Assembly (NCBI RefSeq): GCF_000744285.1
Contig: NZ_JQLQ01000002.1
Coordinates: forward strand, 186,001 to 250,000
Source of the DNA: Carnobacterium pleistocenium FTR1
GTDB lineage: Bacteria; Bacillota; Bacilli; Lactobacillales; Carnobacteriaceae
Direction of reading: 5' to 3'
DNA: 64,000 nt
Numbering within the stretch: position 1 is the first letter of the stretch; each line of letters begins with the position of its first letter. Made by a program: the position numbers and the translations under genes. The notes under the pieces are model-generated. The model did not search any database. It saw only the letters and a list, made by a program, of their open reading frames with translations, and was not told the origin of the DNA. Shown here one piece after another: positions 16,661 to 25,430 of this stretch.

Positions 16661-16985
16661 GGTGTTGCGAAATTCAACTCAAACTAGTGCTAGAACAGTT
16701 TTTTCAGAGCGTTTCAGAAGTATGAATTATCTAGGGTATAGGTTTCTTTTTGTTTTTTTAAATCTCTTCGATTACTTGCATGATAATAAAATTAGGCCTG
16801 AAGAACTTGGGTAATTGGATTCAGAATTTTGTTGCAATTCTTGAATTTGTTATATAATGTACTTGACTCAAAAGGTTTTGTGCAAGTAAAAAATTTTCGG
16901 AAATAGAGAGATCTCTGTTAGTTAATTTGGATTTTATTCTTGTACAAAAAAATTGGAAAATATAATGACCAATAGGAGGGGTTGT
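16661..16985. other. intergenic stretch without a gene
   Basis: 325 bases of AT-rich sequence. A possible promoter (TTGTTG, 18 bp, TATAAT at 16853-16858) points toward the small gene at 16986. Nothing else is recognisable. Confidence 0.4.
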
Positions 16986-17162
16986 GTGAAAAAAGAAACA
17001 GGTATTTTAATTGGTATTTTACTATTTATCATCTTAATAACCGCTAAACTATGGATAAAAGCAACATTCGAAATTCAACTACTTGGTTTGGTAACTTTAT
17101 TTGCCGTTTCTATGTTCTTAAAACGCGAGATCATGAAAAAAATTAAACGAAAAGTAAAATGA
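16986..17162 (+). CDS. small membrane protein, 58 aa
   Basis: The GTG at 16986 is chosen because AGGAGGGG lies 5-8 bases upstream; longer in-frame extensions have no ribosome site. The protein has two hydrophobic helices (GILIGILLFIILITAKLWI and LLGLVTLFAVSMFL) and a basic tail KREIMKKIKRKVK. I do not recognise it. A terminator follows at once, so it is a single-gene unit. Confidence 0.55.
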   Translation: MKKETGILIGILLFIILITAKLWIKATFEIQLLGLVTLFAVSMFLKREIMKKIKRKVK

Positions 17163-17183
17163 AACTAAATAATTAAAAAAAAA

Positions 17184-17216
17184 GGGCTGAAATAAAACTC
17201 TCAGCCCCGTTCCTTT
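17184..17216 (+). terminator. terminator
   Basis: GGGCTGA (17184-17190) pairs with TCAGCCC (17201-17207), followed by a T-rich stretch. Confidence 0.75.
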
Positions 17217-17527
17217 TTATGATTATTCTACATAGCAAAATTTAAAGACCAAGTCTAAAATTTAACAATACCTGGCTCATTTCATCTTCATTTATCTGAT
17301 ACAATGTTACATTATTTTTCCACTACTGTGACTAAATAATTTCATGAATGTTGCGGTATCTTCATTTTTTTCTCAAAGTTGGTAGCCAGATGTTCTCCAC
17401 AGTGCGTGCGGATATTGTCTCATCTTAATAATTTTAAAGAAGGCACTTTTATTACTGATTTTTATGTTGAACAGGCTACCTATCATACTATCCAGAAAAT
17501 ATACTAACAATTTTTTTAGTTAAATAG
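17217..17527. other. intergenic stretch without a gene
   Basis: About 310 bases. Six-frame reading gives only short broken frames; it may be decayed coding sequence, but I cannot name it. Confidence 0.4.
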
Positions 17528-17980
17528 TTAATACCAATCAAACGCTACTTTTCTTTTCAGTTCTAAATCAATATTCTTTTCTTTTAGGTCACTTTCAAAT
17601 TGTTTGAATGAATTATATTCTTTAGATTTTTTAGTATCTTTATTAATGATTAAGTAATAATAACTTGAATAGACATCAAGTTTATCCGTTTTGCTAGCTG
17701 CGATAATATAGTCGTTATTTCAGTTTATTTTGTTAACACTATCAGAAAATTCAATATAATTTTCACCATCATCATATTCAAGGATTGAAAAAGAAGCAGA
17801 AATGAAATTTACGCTGTAATAATCATCTATTCTTATTTCACTCGCATCTAATGAGACTCCTGGTGCACGGTAACGATTATCAGGATTTGATAAAAGATAT
17901 TCACGACTGAACATCTAAATAAAAGGTAACAAAATCAAGATAAGAAAGACCAATGACACTACTAGGATCTTTTTTTTCAT
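17528..17980 (-). pseudogene. secreted/membrane-anchored protein gene with two in-frame stops
   Basis: Reading from ATG 17980 (AAAGGAG about 10 bases upstream) a single 151-codon frame runs to TAA at 17528 but is interrupted by TAG after LLPFI and by TGA after SVNKIN. The first 20 residues, MKKKILVVSLVFLILILLPF, look like a signal or anchor segment. The middle part reads SASFSILEYDDGENYIEFSD and the end is lysine-rich. The frame is otherwise intact with no indels, so the inactivation looks recent. Family not identified. Confidence 0.6.
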
Positions 17981-18050
17981 TTTATACAATCTCCTTTAGA
18001 TGAATTTGTGATAATATTGTCTGTAACCTAACTTATCAATAATTATCATA

Positions 18051-18086
18051 AAATCATAATTGTGTAATTTATCACAATTGTGATTT
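18051..18086. repeat. imperfect inverted repeat in an AT-rich gap
   Basis: AAATCATAATTGTG (18051-18064) pairs with CACAATTGTGATTT (18073-18086) with one wobble and an 8-base loop. It lies in the 430-base gap between the pseudogene and the first XRE regulator; the rest of the gap is AT-rich and featureless except the degenerate palindrome copy at 18289. Confidence 0.5.
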
Positions 18087-18288
18087 TTATAGGTTGAAAT
18101 CATAATTATTAACAAATCCAACAACAATGTCATCATAATGATAATTGCTAGAAAATTAAAATGTAATTGTTATTTTATGTGTTTTTTTTATAAATTTATT
18201 ATAATATTGAAGGTGTAAAGTAGCGTATATACCTTTAGAAGGATCACTAACAGTTGTTTTAAATAGTTATAATTATCCAAAAATAAAT

Positions 18289-18315
18289 AGAACGCACTAG
18301 TTTACATAGTAGCAA
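18289..18315 (+). repeat. degenerate half copy of the palindrome family (copy B)
   Basis: The left arm is kept (TTTACATAGTAGCAA after an AACGCACTAG tag); the right arm is lost. It lies about 100 bases before the XRE gene, matching the position of copy D before the second XRE gene. Confidence 0.65.
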
Positions 18316-18410
18316 TCATCGCAGGTATGAAGAGGCAATTAATAGTGGATAATCAATGACTACTATTTTCGGTATGAATAAAGTGAAAAGAAAAAGAAGG
18401 AGGAAGACAA

Positions 18411-18914
18411 ATGACTTTAGGAGGACGATTGAAGGAAAGTAGAGTGAATAAGGGTTATTCGCAAGGAGATGTAGCAGCCCATTTAACTATTTCTAGGCAA
18501 TCCATTTCAAAATGGGAAAATGATAATAGTTATCCTGACTTAGATAACCTAGTAAAGTTAAGTACATATTATGAAATTTCAATTGATAATTTGCTAAAAG
18601 AGAATCAGAAGCTCAAAATAGAAGAAGTTGAAATTGAAGAAAATCCTAAAAAATTAGACATTATTCATGGATCTAATGAAAAAGATGAAGGTTTGATTTT
18701 ATTAGTTCTTTCTTTTTTAGGCTTTCTAATTACACCTTTAGGTTTAATTACTTCTCCCATTCTAATTGCTAGAAATAAAAAAACAAATACAATATATAAG
18801 TTCGTTTACTTAGCATGTATTTGTTGTATAGCCTACAATTTATTTATCGGTTATGGAATTTTAAGCGATATTTTCAGCTGGGGAACAACAACTGTTGAAT
18901 ATCTTGGCGAATAG
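18411..18914 (+). CDS. XRE-family regulator with membrane tail
   Basis: 167 aa. Residues about 4-60 form a Cro/cI-type helix-turn-helix (LGGRLKESRVNKGYSQGDVAAHL, then ISRQSISKWEND and PDLDNLVKLSTYYEISIDNLL). After a charged linker, two or three hydrophobic segments follow (GLILLVLSFLGFLITPLGLI; FVYLACICCIAYNLFIGYGIL), so the repressor is probably membrane-tethered. AAGGAGGAAG precedes the ATG. The gene and its upstream region are duplicated at 24613. The ABC exporter lies just downstream behind a palindrome, so it may be the target. Confidence 0.85.
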   Translation: MTLGGRLKESRVNKGYSQGDVAAHLTISRQSISKWENDNSYPDLDNLVKLSTYYEISIDNLLKENQKLKIEEVEIEENPKKLDIIHGSNEKDEGLILLVLSFLGFLITPLGLITSPILIARNKKTNTIYKFVYLACICCIAYNLFIGYGILSDIFSWGTTTVEYLGE

Positions 18915-18989
18915 TCATTAATAAATTTTAGTGTATAAAGTAGATTGGACTGTTATTACTATCACTTTTACAAAAAAAACAGAAAAAGT

Positions 18990-19018
18990 CATAGTAGCAA
19001 CCAATGGTTGCTACTATG
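18990..19018. repeat. 29-bp perfect palindrome (copy C)
   Basis: 14-bp arms CATAGTAGCAACCA and its complement around A19004. It is about 125 bases before the ABC exporter start, in the probable promoter region. Confidence 0.8.
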
Positions 19019-19142
19019 TAAACCAATCAGTTCTTTTAAATAAGCGCTAAACAGTGGATAATAAGGTATCGCCTAGAAGGAAGGTAAAAGTTGAAACGGA
19101 AGAATAATGACTAAACAATTACTAAAAGACAAAGGAGATACT

Positions 19143-20045
19143 ATGGAATTTAATGTAGAAATAAATCATTTAGAAAAAATTATTGGTAAGAAGAAAATTA
19201 TTAAAGATTTATCTCTTAATATAAAAAAGGGAGAAGTATTTGGACTTCTGGGTCCTAATGGAGCTGGGAAAACGACGACTATAAGAATGATTGTTGGTCT
19301 TATTGAAATAACTGCCGGCAGTGTAAAAATCTGCGGCCATGATGTGAAAACGAATCATAAAGAGGCTTTGGAAAATGTTGGTGCAATTGTAGAAAACCCT
19401 GAAATGTATCCTTTTTTATCAGGATTGGAAAATTTAAAATACTTTAACAGAATGCACCAAGATATCTCATCCGAAAAAATAAATGAGGTTATCGAGTTTG
19501 TAAATTTAAAAAGCAGAATAAACGATAAAGTTAAAACCTATTCTTTAGGAATGAGACAGAGATTAGGTATTGCCCAATCTTTATTAAATACGCCAAAAGT
19601 TTTAATTTTGGATGAACCGACTAATGGGTTGGATCCTGCAGGAATAAAAGAATTGAGACAATATATCCAAAAATTAGCTCACGAAAAAGGGGTTACAGTT
19701 ATCGTATCGAGTCATATGCTCAGTGAAATCGAATTAATGTGTGATCGAGTCGCAATCATTAAAGAAGGCGAGTTAATAGCGATTGAAAATTTAAAAGAAA
19801 AAACGGATCATAGAAATTATCAACTCAAAGTAACACCTATTGATAAAGCTCAAGAATTATTAGCGAAAGAATACCAACTAACTAGCCAAGTGACAGATGA
19901 GTTACTTGAATTTCAATTAGCTGCTTCAAATGTGGAAATCCCAAGTATCGTTAAATTATTTGTTGAAAATAATATCGCTATTTACAGTATCGAATCAAAA
20001 GAAAATACATTAGAAGATAAATTTATGAATCTTACACTGAAATAA
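19143..20045 (+). CDS. ABC transporter ATP-binding protein (BcrA-like)
   Basis: 300-aa ATPase; ATG 19143 is chosen because AAAGGAG lies 5-6 bases upstream, while the longer in-frame start has no clear site. Walker A GPNGAGKTT near residue 38, signature YSLGMRQRLGIAQ, Walker B LILDEPTNGLDPAG and the switch His in SSHMLSE are all present. It resembles the drug/bacteriocin exporter ATPases (BcrA type). The permease follows 13 bp later. The palindrome copy upstream and the XRE regulator before it suggest local control, possibly induced by a membrane-active peptide. Confidence 0.92.
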   Translation: MEFNVEINHLEKIIGKKKIIKDLSLNIKKGEVFGLLGPNGAGKTTTIRMIVGLIEITAGSVKICGHDVKTNHKEALENVGAIVENPEMYPFLSGLENLKYFNRMHQDISSEKINEVIEFVNLKSRINDKVKTYSLGMRQRLGIAQSLLNTPKVLILDEPTNGLDPAGIKELRQYIQKLAHEKGVTVIVSSHMLSEIELMCDRVAIIKEGELIAIENLKEKTDHRNYQLKVTPIDKAQELLAKEYQLTSQVTDELLEFQLAASNVEIPSIVKLFVENNIAIYSIESKENTLEDKFMNLTLK

Positions 20046-20058
20046 GAAGGAGTAAACT

Positions 20059-21048
20059 ATGTTAAATCTTGTTATCAATGAATGGAATAAAGTCTTTTTT
20101 AGAAAAAATAACTATATAACGTTGATCATTATTTTAGGAGTAGCTGCCTTATCAAGCCTAGTACCACTAATATTTAATGATGAAGCAGCGTTTGAGGATA
20201 TTTCGTACGGTAAGGACTGGCAAGATCAAGCAACGAATCAAATTACTACCTTAGAGGAAGAGAATACCAAACTATTGACTAGTGAATCAGAAGTATCATT
20301 TGACAATGAAATTACGGCCAGCATTAATCAAAGTGAAATACAACGATTAAATTATCATCTAAAAGAGGGAATTAAACCACCGGCTATAAATAATTTATAT
20401 GATTCTCTAATAGGTACATCTAGTTTGAATTTATTGATAGGTATTTTTGTTACGATTATAGCAAGTGCTATGGTTTCGAAAGAATTTTCAATGGGAACGA
20501 TAAAACTATTGCTTATACGGTCCTACTCTCGATCAAAGATATTAACTTCTAAGTATATTGCTACACTGCTAATTACCGTGACTTACTATATGAGTTTATA
20601 CATAGGCACAAGTGTAGTTGCACTGTTCACTTCAGAAATCAACACGACTACTGAATATGTCTATATGTCATCAGATGGGACTTATATGCATTCTAATTTT
20701 TGGATGTATTTTTTAGGAATACTAGCAAGTAATTTAATTTATCTCATTATCATTGCTACTATTGCCTTTTCTCTTTCGACGGTTAGTAGAAATACATCAC
20801 TATCTTTAGGGACAACATTAGGAATATTATTTTTAGGACCAGTATTGACGCTCTATTTATTCTCTAAAACAGAGCTAACAAAATATTTATTAATGGCTAA
20901 TTGGAATTTAACAAACTATTTGCCCGGAAATAATCCTTCAATAGAAGGTATGACACTTTCTTTTTCGATAATAATAAATAGTATTTACTTTATTTTGTTA
21001 TTAGCTATAGCGTATTATTCGTTTAGCAAAAAAGATATATTGGCTTAG
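20059..21048 (+). CDS. ABC-2 type permease
   Basis: 329 aa. One N-terminal membrane helix (YITLIIILGVAALSSLVPLI) is followed by a large polar loop of about 90 residues (LEEENTKLLTSESEVSF) and then five membrane segments, the layout of BcrB/NatB-type permeases. MVSKEFSMGTIKLLLIRSYSRSKIL is the usual coupling segment for the ATPase. It forms one exporter with the preceding ATPase. The substrate is unknown; bacitracin or lantibiotic-type peptides are typical for the family. Confidence 0.88.
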   Translation: MLNLVINEWNKVFFRKNNYITLIIILGVAALSSLVPLIFNDEAAFEDISYGKDWQDQATNQITTLEEENTKLLTSESEVSFDNEITASINQSEIQRLNYHLKEGIKPPAINNLYDSLIGTSSLNLLIGIFVTIIASAMVSKEFSMGTIKLLLIRSYSRSKILTSKYIATLLITVTYYMSLYIGTSVVALFTSEINTTTEYVYMSSDGTYMHSNFWMYFLGILASNLIYLIIIATIAFSLSTVSRNTSLSLGTTLGILFLGPVLTLYLFSKTELTKYLLMANWNLTNYLPGNNPSIEGMTLSFSIIINSIYFILLLAIAYYSFSKKDILA

Positions 21049-21072
21049 AATCTATCTTGAAAGAGGAATAGA

Positions 21073-21456
21073 ATGAAAAAAGTACTTTTTATGAGAATTC
21101 TTAATGCCTTATTTATAGTAGCAACTATGATATCCATTTTTATCATTTATAAAAAGATAGACACTAATGGTTCTTTTGTATTCTTAGCAGGGTATGTATT
21201 TTTTACTTTCTTTATGCTCATATCTGTTTTTTTTGTAACCCTTATAAATGCAAGGAAGTCCAAATGGGTCCATGTAAGAAAAAGTATCCTTAGATTTATT
21301 ATCCTATTTATAGTGTTCAGTATTTCAAATTATGCTTTTGACTTCTTTATTAGACCCGAAAAAATAGACTTGTTAAGAAATTTTTCTACTAGCTTAGGGT
21401 TTTCTTTTGGTATTGCCTTCTTTGACATTACCTATTCAAAAGAACTTAAGCGGTAG
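21073..21456 (+). CDS. hypothetical membrane protein, 127 aa
   Basis: Four hydrophobic segments (LNALFIVATMISIFIIY; FVFLAGYVFFTFFMLISVFFVTL; FIILFIVFSISNYAFDFFI; LGFSFGIAFFDITY). It lies 24 bp after the permease with GAAAGAGGAATAG before the ATG, so it is likely in the exporter operon. It may be an accessory or immunity protein. I do not recognise it. Confidence 0.7.
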   Translation: MKKVLFMRILNALFIVATMISIFIIYKKIDTNGSFVFLAGYVFFTFFMLISVFFVTLINARKSKWVHVRKSILRFIILFIVFSISNYAFDFFIRPEKIDLLRNFSTSLGFSFGIAFFDITYSKELKR

Positions 21457-21551
21457 ATTATTTTAGATAAGTGAATTAATAGTAACAATGATAAGTTAAT
21501 CAATAAAAAGAGTTAGAAGAAATTAAGCAAATAGAAAAGTGAGGTATTAAA

Positions 21552-21644
21552 ATGAAATGGTATAAAAAAGTTCTTATTGTTTTATTGATCTTGTTGGCTG
21601 TACTTATTTTTACTCCGGTAATCCTATACTTTATCTATAGTTGA
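21552..21644 (+). CDS. single-pass membrane peptide, 30 aa
   Basis: MKWYKKVLIVLLILLAVLIF begins a 30-residue peptide made almost wholly of one membrane helix. GTGAGG lies about 8 bases before the ATG. It is the last frame before a strong terminator and may belong to the exporter operon. Function unknown; the tiny size keeps confidence low. Confidence 0.45.
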   Translation: MKWYKKVLIVLLILLAVLIFTPVILYFIYS

Positions 21645-21698
21645 GTAGGTACATAGATCAAAAAAACCACATGCTTAAAAAAATTATGGTCTGAATTA

Positions 21699-21739
21699 AA
21701 AAAGGATTCTACCGATTTATAAGCGGGAGAATCCTTTTT
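21699..21739. terminator. terminator after the exporter operon
   Basis: AAAAAGGATTCT (21699-21710) and AGAATCCTTTTT (21728-21739) pair perfectly. The flanking A/T runs allow use from both sides. Confidence 0.85.
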
Positions 21740-21796
21740 GTTTGTACTGAATACATAAGGAAAAAATCAAATTTAAATATACTAATCCATTTGGTA

Positions 21797-22072
21797 TTAA
21801 GCGAAATCATATGTTCGACCCTCAAATTGCATAGAATCTAAATTTTTCAATCCAAAGGTGCGATTATCTATCGTAATAGCTTTAACTGAGTCATTTTCAT
21901 TTAAAGTATCCAATAAATGAAACGCCTTTATTATTTCTGATTTTGAACAGGAAAATTCAATAGCTGGTTTCCCATAATACTTTACTATAACTGGCCATAA
22001 ATAATTTTGAGTGTCTTCATTATAATCAGGAAAATCAATCATCGGTAGAGCAGGCAGTTTTTCATTATCCAT
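21797..22072 (-). CDS. hypothetical protein, 91 aa
   Basis: Soluble, acidic protein beginning MDNEKLPALPMIDFPDYNED, with a proline-rich start and no membrane segment, unlike its neighbours. AAAGGAG precedes the ATG. Not recognised. It is convergent with the exporter operon and shares its terminator. Confidence 0.6.
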   Translation of the reverse strand: MDNEKLPALPMIDFPDYNEDTQNYLWPVIVKYYGKPAIEFSCSKSEIIKAFHLLDTLNENDSVKAITIDNRTFGLKNLDSMQFEGRTYDFA

Positions 22073-22238
22073 ATTTTTTTAGCTCCTTTTCTATAGTCAA
22101 ATAAACATCTACACCTTTTCTTTGGCTAAAAGTAATTAATCTGTTGATTTGAAAATTCCGTAAAACAGTTATTGAAAGATCTGTTAACTAGTAATAATTA
22201 GGAATCATGTTGAACATACTTTAGATGATAAGAAAAAA

Positions 22239-22439
22239 TTAGTTTTTTGATTTATTCCTTTTTCTGACTCTGATAAATTCAATTACAGTAAGTGCACTAG
22301 TGGTATATAATGCTCCACCGATAAAGTTTTGATTTACTAAATATTCTATTGGAATACCAACAAGACTACTAAATACCATTATTAGTATGATATGAGCATA
22401 AGGGAATCTTTTTGCAAATCCATTGTATTTATTAAACAT
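22239..22439 (-). CDS. hypothetical membrane protein, 66 aa
   Basis: Two hydrophobic segments (AHIILIMVFSSLVGIPIEYLV; IGGALYTTSALTVIEFI) and a basic C-terminus RVRKRNKSKN. AGAGGTGAG precedes the ATG. Not recognised. Confidence 0.55.
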   Translation of the reverse strand: MFNKYNGFAKRFPYAHIILIMVFSSLVGIPIEYLVNQNFIGGALYTTSALTVIEFIRVRKRNKSKN

Positions 22440-22491
22440 AAACTCACCTCTAACCTAGATAGTTATTTCGTTTTGTATGTAGGACTTTACG

Positions 22492-22641
22492 TCAAATAAT
22501 GTGGAAGAGTAGAGCCGCTTGTGCTGCAATCAGTAGTCCTTTTAAAGCAAGTATTGGTAATCCCAATCGTTCCAGCTGCTTAAACTCACTTACTGTGTAA
22601 AAAAACTGTTTTAGTTGGTCCCTTAATAATATTGAAATAAC
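22492..22641 (-). pseudogene. possible remnant coding frame without a start
   Basis: A 49-codon open frame with protein-like composition (LLRDQLKQFFYTVSEFKQL, then LPILALKGLLIAAQAALLF) but no start codon or ribosome site. It may be the tail of a decayed gene. Weak call. Confidence 0.25.
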
Positions 22642-22647
22642 TTAAGG

Positions 22648-22992
22648 TTAATAGTCGAGTTGTAAAACTTTTTCCAAATATTTTTGAAAAAAAGTGGCAT
22701 TCGCATAGAAAAGAAATCCAAAGAGTAGTATCATTTCTGTTTCTACTTTGGATAGAATTAGAATCAAACTGATAGAAATAAAGATATCTATCAGTGCATT
22801 TGAAATAGTTAAAATTTTAAATTTAGTCTGTTTTTCTTTAGCTAAATCATTGATTTGGTATGAGTCAATAGGCGCTACTGTAAAGTAACTTACAGAAAGA
22901 GATGTATATTTACCTAATAGAATATTGAATATGCCAATAAGCTTGCCTAGGATAAGTATTGATAAAAAAGTTAGAATTATATAATTTCTCAA
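22648..22992 (-). CDS. hypothetical membrane protein, 114 aa
   Basis: TTG start at 22992 behind GAGGGAT. Predicted membrane segments are at residues about 4-26 (IILTFLSILILGKLIGIFNIL), 64-84 (ALIDIFISISLILIL) and 87-100. Not recognised. Leftward gene among similar small membrane proteins. Confidence 0.55.
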   Translation of the reverse strand: MRNYIILTFLSILILGKLIGIFNILLGKYTSLSVSYFTVAPIDSYQINDLAKEKQTKFKILTISNALIDIFISISLILILSKVETEMILLFGFLFYANATFFQKYLEKVLQLDY

Positions 22993-23140
22993 AAAGATCC
23001 CTCAATTCATTTGTTTATAGATTTTACCTTTATATTACTCCGCTTCCAATGTGATAGTCCTACTTAAAAACCTCTTGCTAATTCAATGTACCCAGAATAA
23101 GTGAAAACGGAAAGTACAACATAATTAAAATTGGTTGAAT

Positions 23141-23359
23141 TTAACTACTGATTTTATTTTTTTTAGCAATTGATAAAAAGATACCGGATATAATACTTAC
23201 GAATACAATAATGTAAAGTTCTTTGTAAGTGATATTTATTATTAGATTATTTCTTACAAAGAAATATTTGTACAAAATTAATAGAAGTAAAAAATATGCT
23301 AAAATTTTAGTCATTTTCTCAAAAAATATAGTTATAAAATCGGATAAATTTGTATTCAT
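23141..23359 (-). CDS. hypothetical membrane protein, 72 aa
   Basis: Two hydrophobic segments (ILAYFLLLLILYKYFFV; LYIIVFVSIISGIFLSI) with the basic end AKKNKISS. AAGGGGAG precedes the ATG. Not recognised. Confidence 0.55.
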   Translation of the reverse strand: MNTNLSDFITIFFEKMTKILAYFLLLLILYKYFFVRNNLIINITYKELYIIVFVSIISGIFLSIAKKNKISS

Positions 23360-23679
23360 GTTTAACTCCCCTTGAATGAAATGTTATTTTTAAATATCTG
23401 ATTTTCTAACAAAAGACTGATACCAATAGGAATATTAGTCTCAAAAAGCGTATAAGAAGTTAGAATGATCTAAGTAAGTGTAAAGACAATTCCGTCAATC
23501 CGGTTCACATTGAAAACTTCTTATAGGGGTAACAATTTTTTATAACGTGGTCTATTCTAATTACGATTCGTTTCATCTTTTTTTTAGTATTATCATAAGT
23601 GAACCAACAGCTAAGCAATACAAAAAATAGCATAATTAGAGTATCTACCACCTGTGTAAAACCTATAATACGTTAGCGA
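23360..23679. other. intergenic stretch without a confident gene
   Basis: About 320 bases. A leftward 41-codon frame (MLFFVLLSCWFTYDN start) lacks a ribosome site and is not called. Confidence 0.35.
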
Positions 23680-24144
23680 TTAGCTAGAGGTATCTCCAAA
23701 AAGTATAATAGACGAATCCGAAGACTTAAATCCATTATTTAGATAAAATAATTCAGCAGGATATCCTCGATCAGTGTCTAATATTATGGTAGGTATACTT
23801 ATATTTTTTAACTGTTTTTTGATGAATTTCAAAAATTGAGTACCTACGCCTCTTCCTTGGTATTCATTTGAAATGTAAAAAGAATCTAAATGATACTCTT
23901 GTCCCATATACCATGGCCTAATAAAGCCAAGAGCAGCGCCTAGTAATTTACCTGTACGCTTTTCTCTAACGACATACCCTTTAAAAGTATTTAATTCTAG
24001 CATTTGATTAACATAAGTTGTAATTTGGTCAGATGTTAATTCATCATTCCATGGATCAGCTGAAAATACTCGTATATAAACTTCTACTGCTTCTAGTAAA
24101 TCGTTTTTATTAAAGTTATTAAAACAAAGTTCTTTATATTCCAT
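23680..24144 (-). CDS. GNAT-family N-acetyltransferase
   Basis: 154 aa. The acetyl-CoA-binding motif YQGRGVGTQFLKFIKKQL is near residue 95, preceded by the strand LDSFYISNE. AELFYLNNGF near the C-terminus is the usual motif B region. The N-terminus (VYIRVFSADPWND) resembles the AAC(6')-like branch of acetyltransferases with unknown substrates. It lies between small membrane proteins and the second XRE unit. Confidence 0.85.
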   Translation of the reverse strand: MEYKELCFNNFNKNDLLEAVEVYIRVFSADPWNDELTSDQITTYVNQMLELNTFKGYVVREKRTGKLLGAALGFIRPWYMGQEYHLDSFYISNEYQGRGVGTQFLKFIKKQLKNISIPTIILDTDRGYPAELFYLNNGFKSSDSSIILFGDTSS

Positions 24145-24509
24145 TTCTTAATCCACTTCCTCATATTCGTTATATTAACCAGGGTACGCGAACTACAAAT
24201 AAAGGCACTCTTATTTTTTTGCGACTGCTTGTTCAACATTTAGAGCGTTCTCTTGGGTTTTCATAGAAACAACAACTTCATGACTTTCCATAATATCTTT
24301 CCTTGTTTCCTACATATTAACAACCATTCGTTTCTATTGCACTAATTAAAGCCATTCAATCTTCTAATTCTGATTTTCTAAGTAAGTATTAACCGTTTCA
24401 TTTAGCTGTTTTTCCACTATGATATCTTCCATACACATTCTCCTAACCGGGTAATTCATAATTAAATTATCTCTCTAATCTTATCAAACGTAAAGAACGC
24501 AGTAGTTTA
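24145..24509. other. gap with only broken short frames
   Basis: 365 bases. Leftward frames starting MEDIIVEKQLNETVNTYLEN and MESHEVVVSMKTQEN have weak ribosome sites and stop within 30 codons; they look like decayed genes and are not called. Confidence 0.35.
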
Positions 24510-24538
24510 CATGTTAGCAACCAATGGTTGCTAACATG
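24510..24538. repeat. 29-bp perfect palindrome (copy D)
   Basis: 14-bp arms CATGTTAGCAACCA and its complement around A24524. It differs from copy C by compensated changes in both arms (AGTAG to GTTAG and its partner), so the palindrome itself is conserved. The tag AAAGAACGCAGTAGTTTA lies before it. It is about 75 bases before the XRE gene. Confidence 0.8.
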
Positions 24539-24612
24539 CAACTAATAACTGATAGTCAATGATCCTGTCTTTCGGTATGATAGAACAAAGAGAAAAAGAA
24601 GGAGGAAGATAG

Positions 24613-25035
24613 ATGGCATTAGGAGAACGTTTAAAGAAAAGTAGAATGAATAAAGGGTATTCTCAAGGAGACGTAGCAGCTCATTTAACTATTTCAAGGC
24701 AATCTATTTCGAAATGGGAAAATGGTAACAGTTATCCTGACTTAGATAATCTGGTAAAGTTAAGTGCCTATTACGAAGTTTCAATTGACGATTTGCTAAA
24801 AGAGAATCAAAAACTTAAAAAAAAAACTGAAGAAAAGGGTCAAAAATTAAATTTTATTCATGGAAACAATGAAAAAGATGAAGGTTTATTATTATTGATT
24901 ATTGCTTCTATAGGATCCTTAATTCCTCCAATTGGTTTGATTTTAGCTCCCGTTATTATTAAGAGAAATAAAAAAACAAACTCTCTCCATAAGTTTGTTT
25001 ACTTAGCGTGTACTTTTGGTGTAGCAATAAACTAA
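24613..25035 (+). CDS. XRE-family regulator, paralog with shorter membrane tail
   Basis: 140 aa, nearly identical to the regulator at 18411 in the DNA-binding domain (SRMNKGYSQGDVAAHLTISR) and alike in the membrane tail (LLLLIIASIGSLIPPIGLIL). At the end, codon-by-codon comparison shows TAA where the paralog has TTA (Leu), so 28 C-terminal residues are lost. It has the same AAGGAGGAAG ribosome site and related upstream sequence. A duplicated regulator unit; both may read the same palindromes. Confidence 0.83.
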   Translation: MALGERLKKSRMNKGYSQGDVAAHLTISRQSISKWENGNSYPDLDNLVKLSAYYEVSIDDLLKENQKLKKKTEEKGQKLNFIHGNNEKDEGLLLLIIASIGSLIPPIGLILAPVIIKRNKKTNSLHKFVYLACTFGVAIN

Positions 25036-25137
25036 AAAACTAATTTTTTAAAAACACATAAAGTATAACGGATAATATTGACTATAAATAGCTACTTATT
25101 TGATTTAAATAAATAATAATCTGAAAGGAAGAAACAA

Positions 25138-25335
25138 ATGGAGAATGAAATGACGTTAAGAAGATGTATAAACTTATTTTTCATCTCATTTATAATACTT
25201 TTCATCAATACTTATCTGTTTTCAAATAGTAATGGTTTTTTGGGTGCAATCTTTAGAACCTTAGCTTTACAAGTTTTAATTTTCATCCCTCTTTTTGCAA
25301 TAATGGTACTAAACCATATAAAAAAGAACCATTAG
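25138..25335 (+). CDS. hypothetical membrane protein, 65 aa
   Basis: Two hydrophobic segments (LFFISFIILFINTYLF; LALQVLIFIPLFAIMVL) with a basic tail. GAAAGGAAG lies before the ATG. It is 100 bp after the second XRE gene and may be co-regulated. Not recognised. Confidence 0.55.
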   Translation: MENEMTLRRCINLFFISFIILFINTYLFSNSNGFLGAIFRTLALQVLIFIPLFAIMVLNHIKKNH

Positions 25336-25430
25336 CCGATAAAAACATTTTAATGCAGTCAAAATAAAGAACCGTAAGAATACATATCGCAGTAGGTGGA
25401 GCTGGAATACATAAGGAGAAATTATAAAAA

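Noticed and set aside
22492-22641. Open frame between two small membrane genes as a real gene
   Set aside because: No start codon or ribosome site; kept only as a low-confidence remnant.
16104-24538. Palindromes as Rho-independent terminators
   Set aside because: None is followed by a T-run, and they lie upstream of genes rather than after them.
16104-24538. Palindromes as a CRISPR array
   Set aside because: Copies are kilobases apart with genes between them, not regularly spaced, and there are no cas genes.
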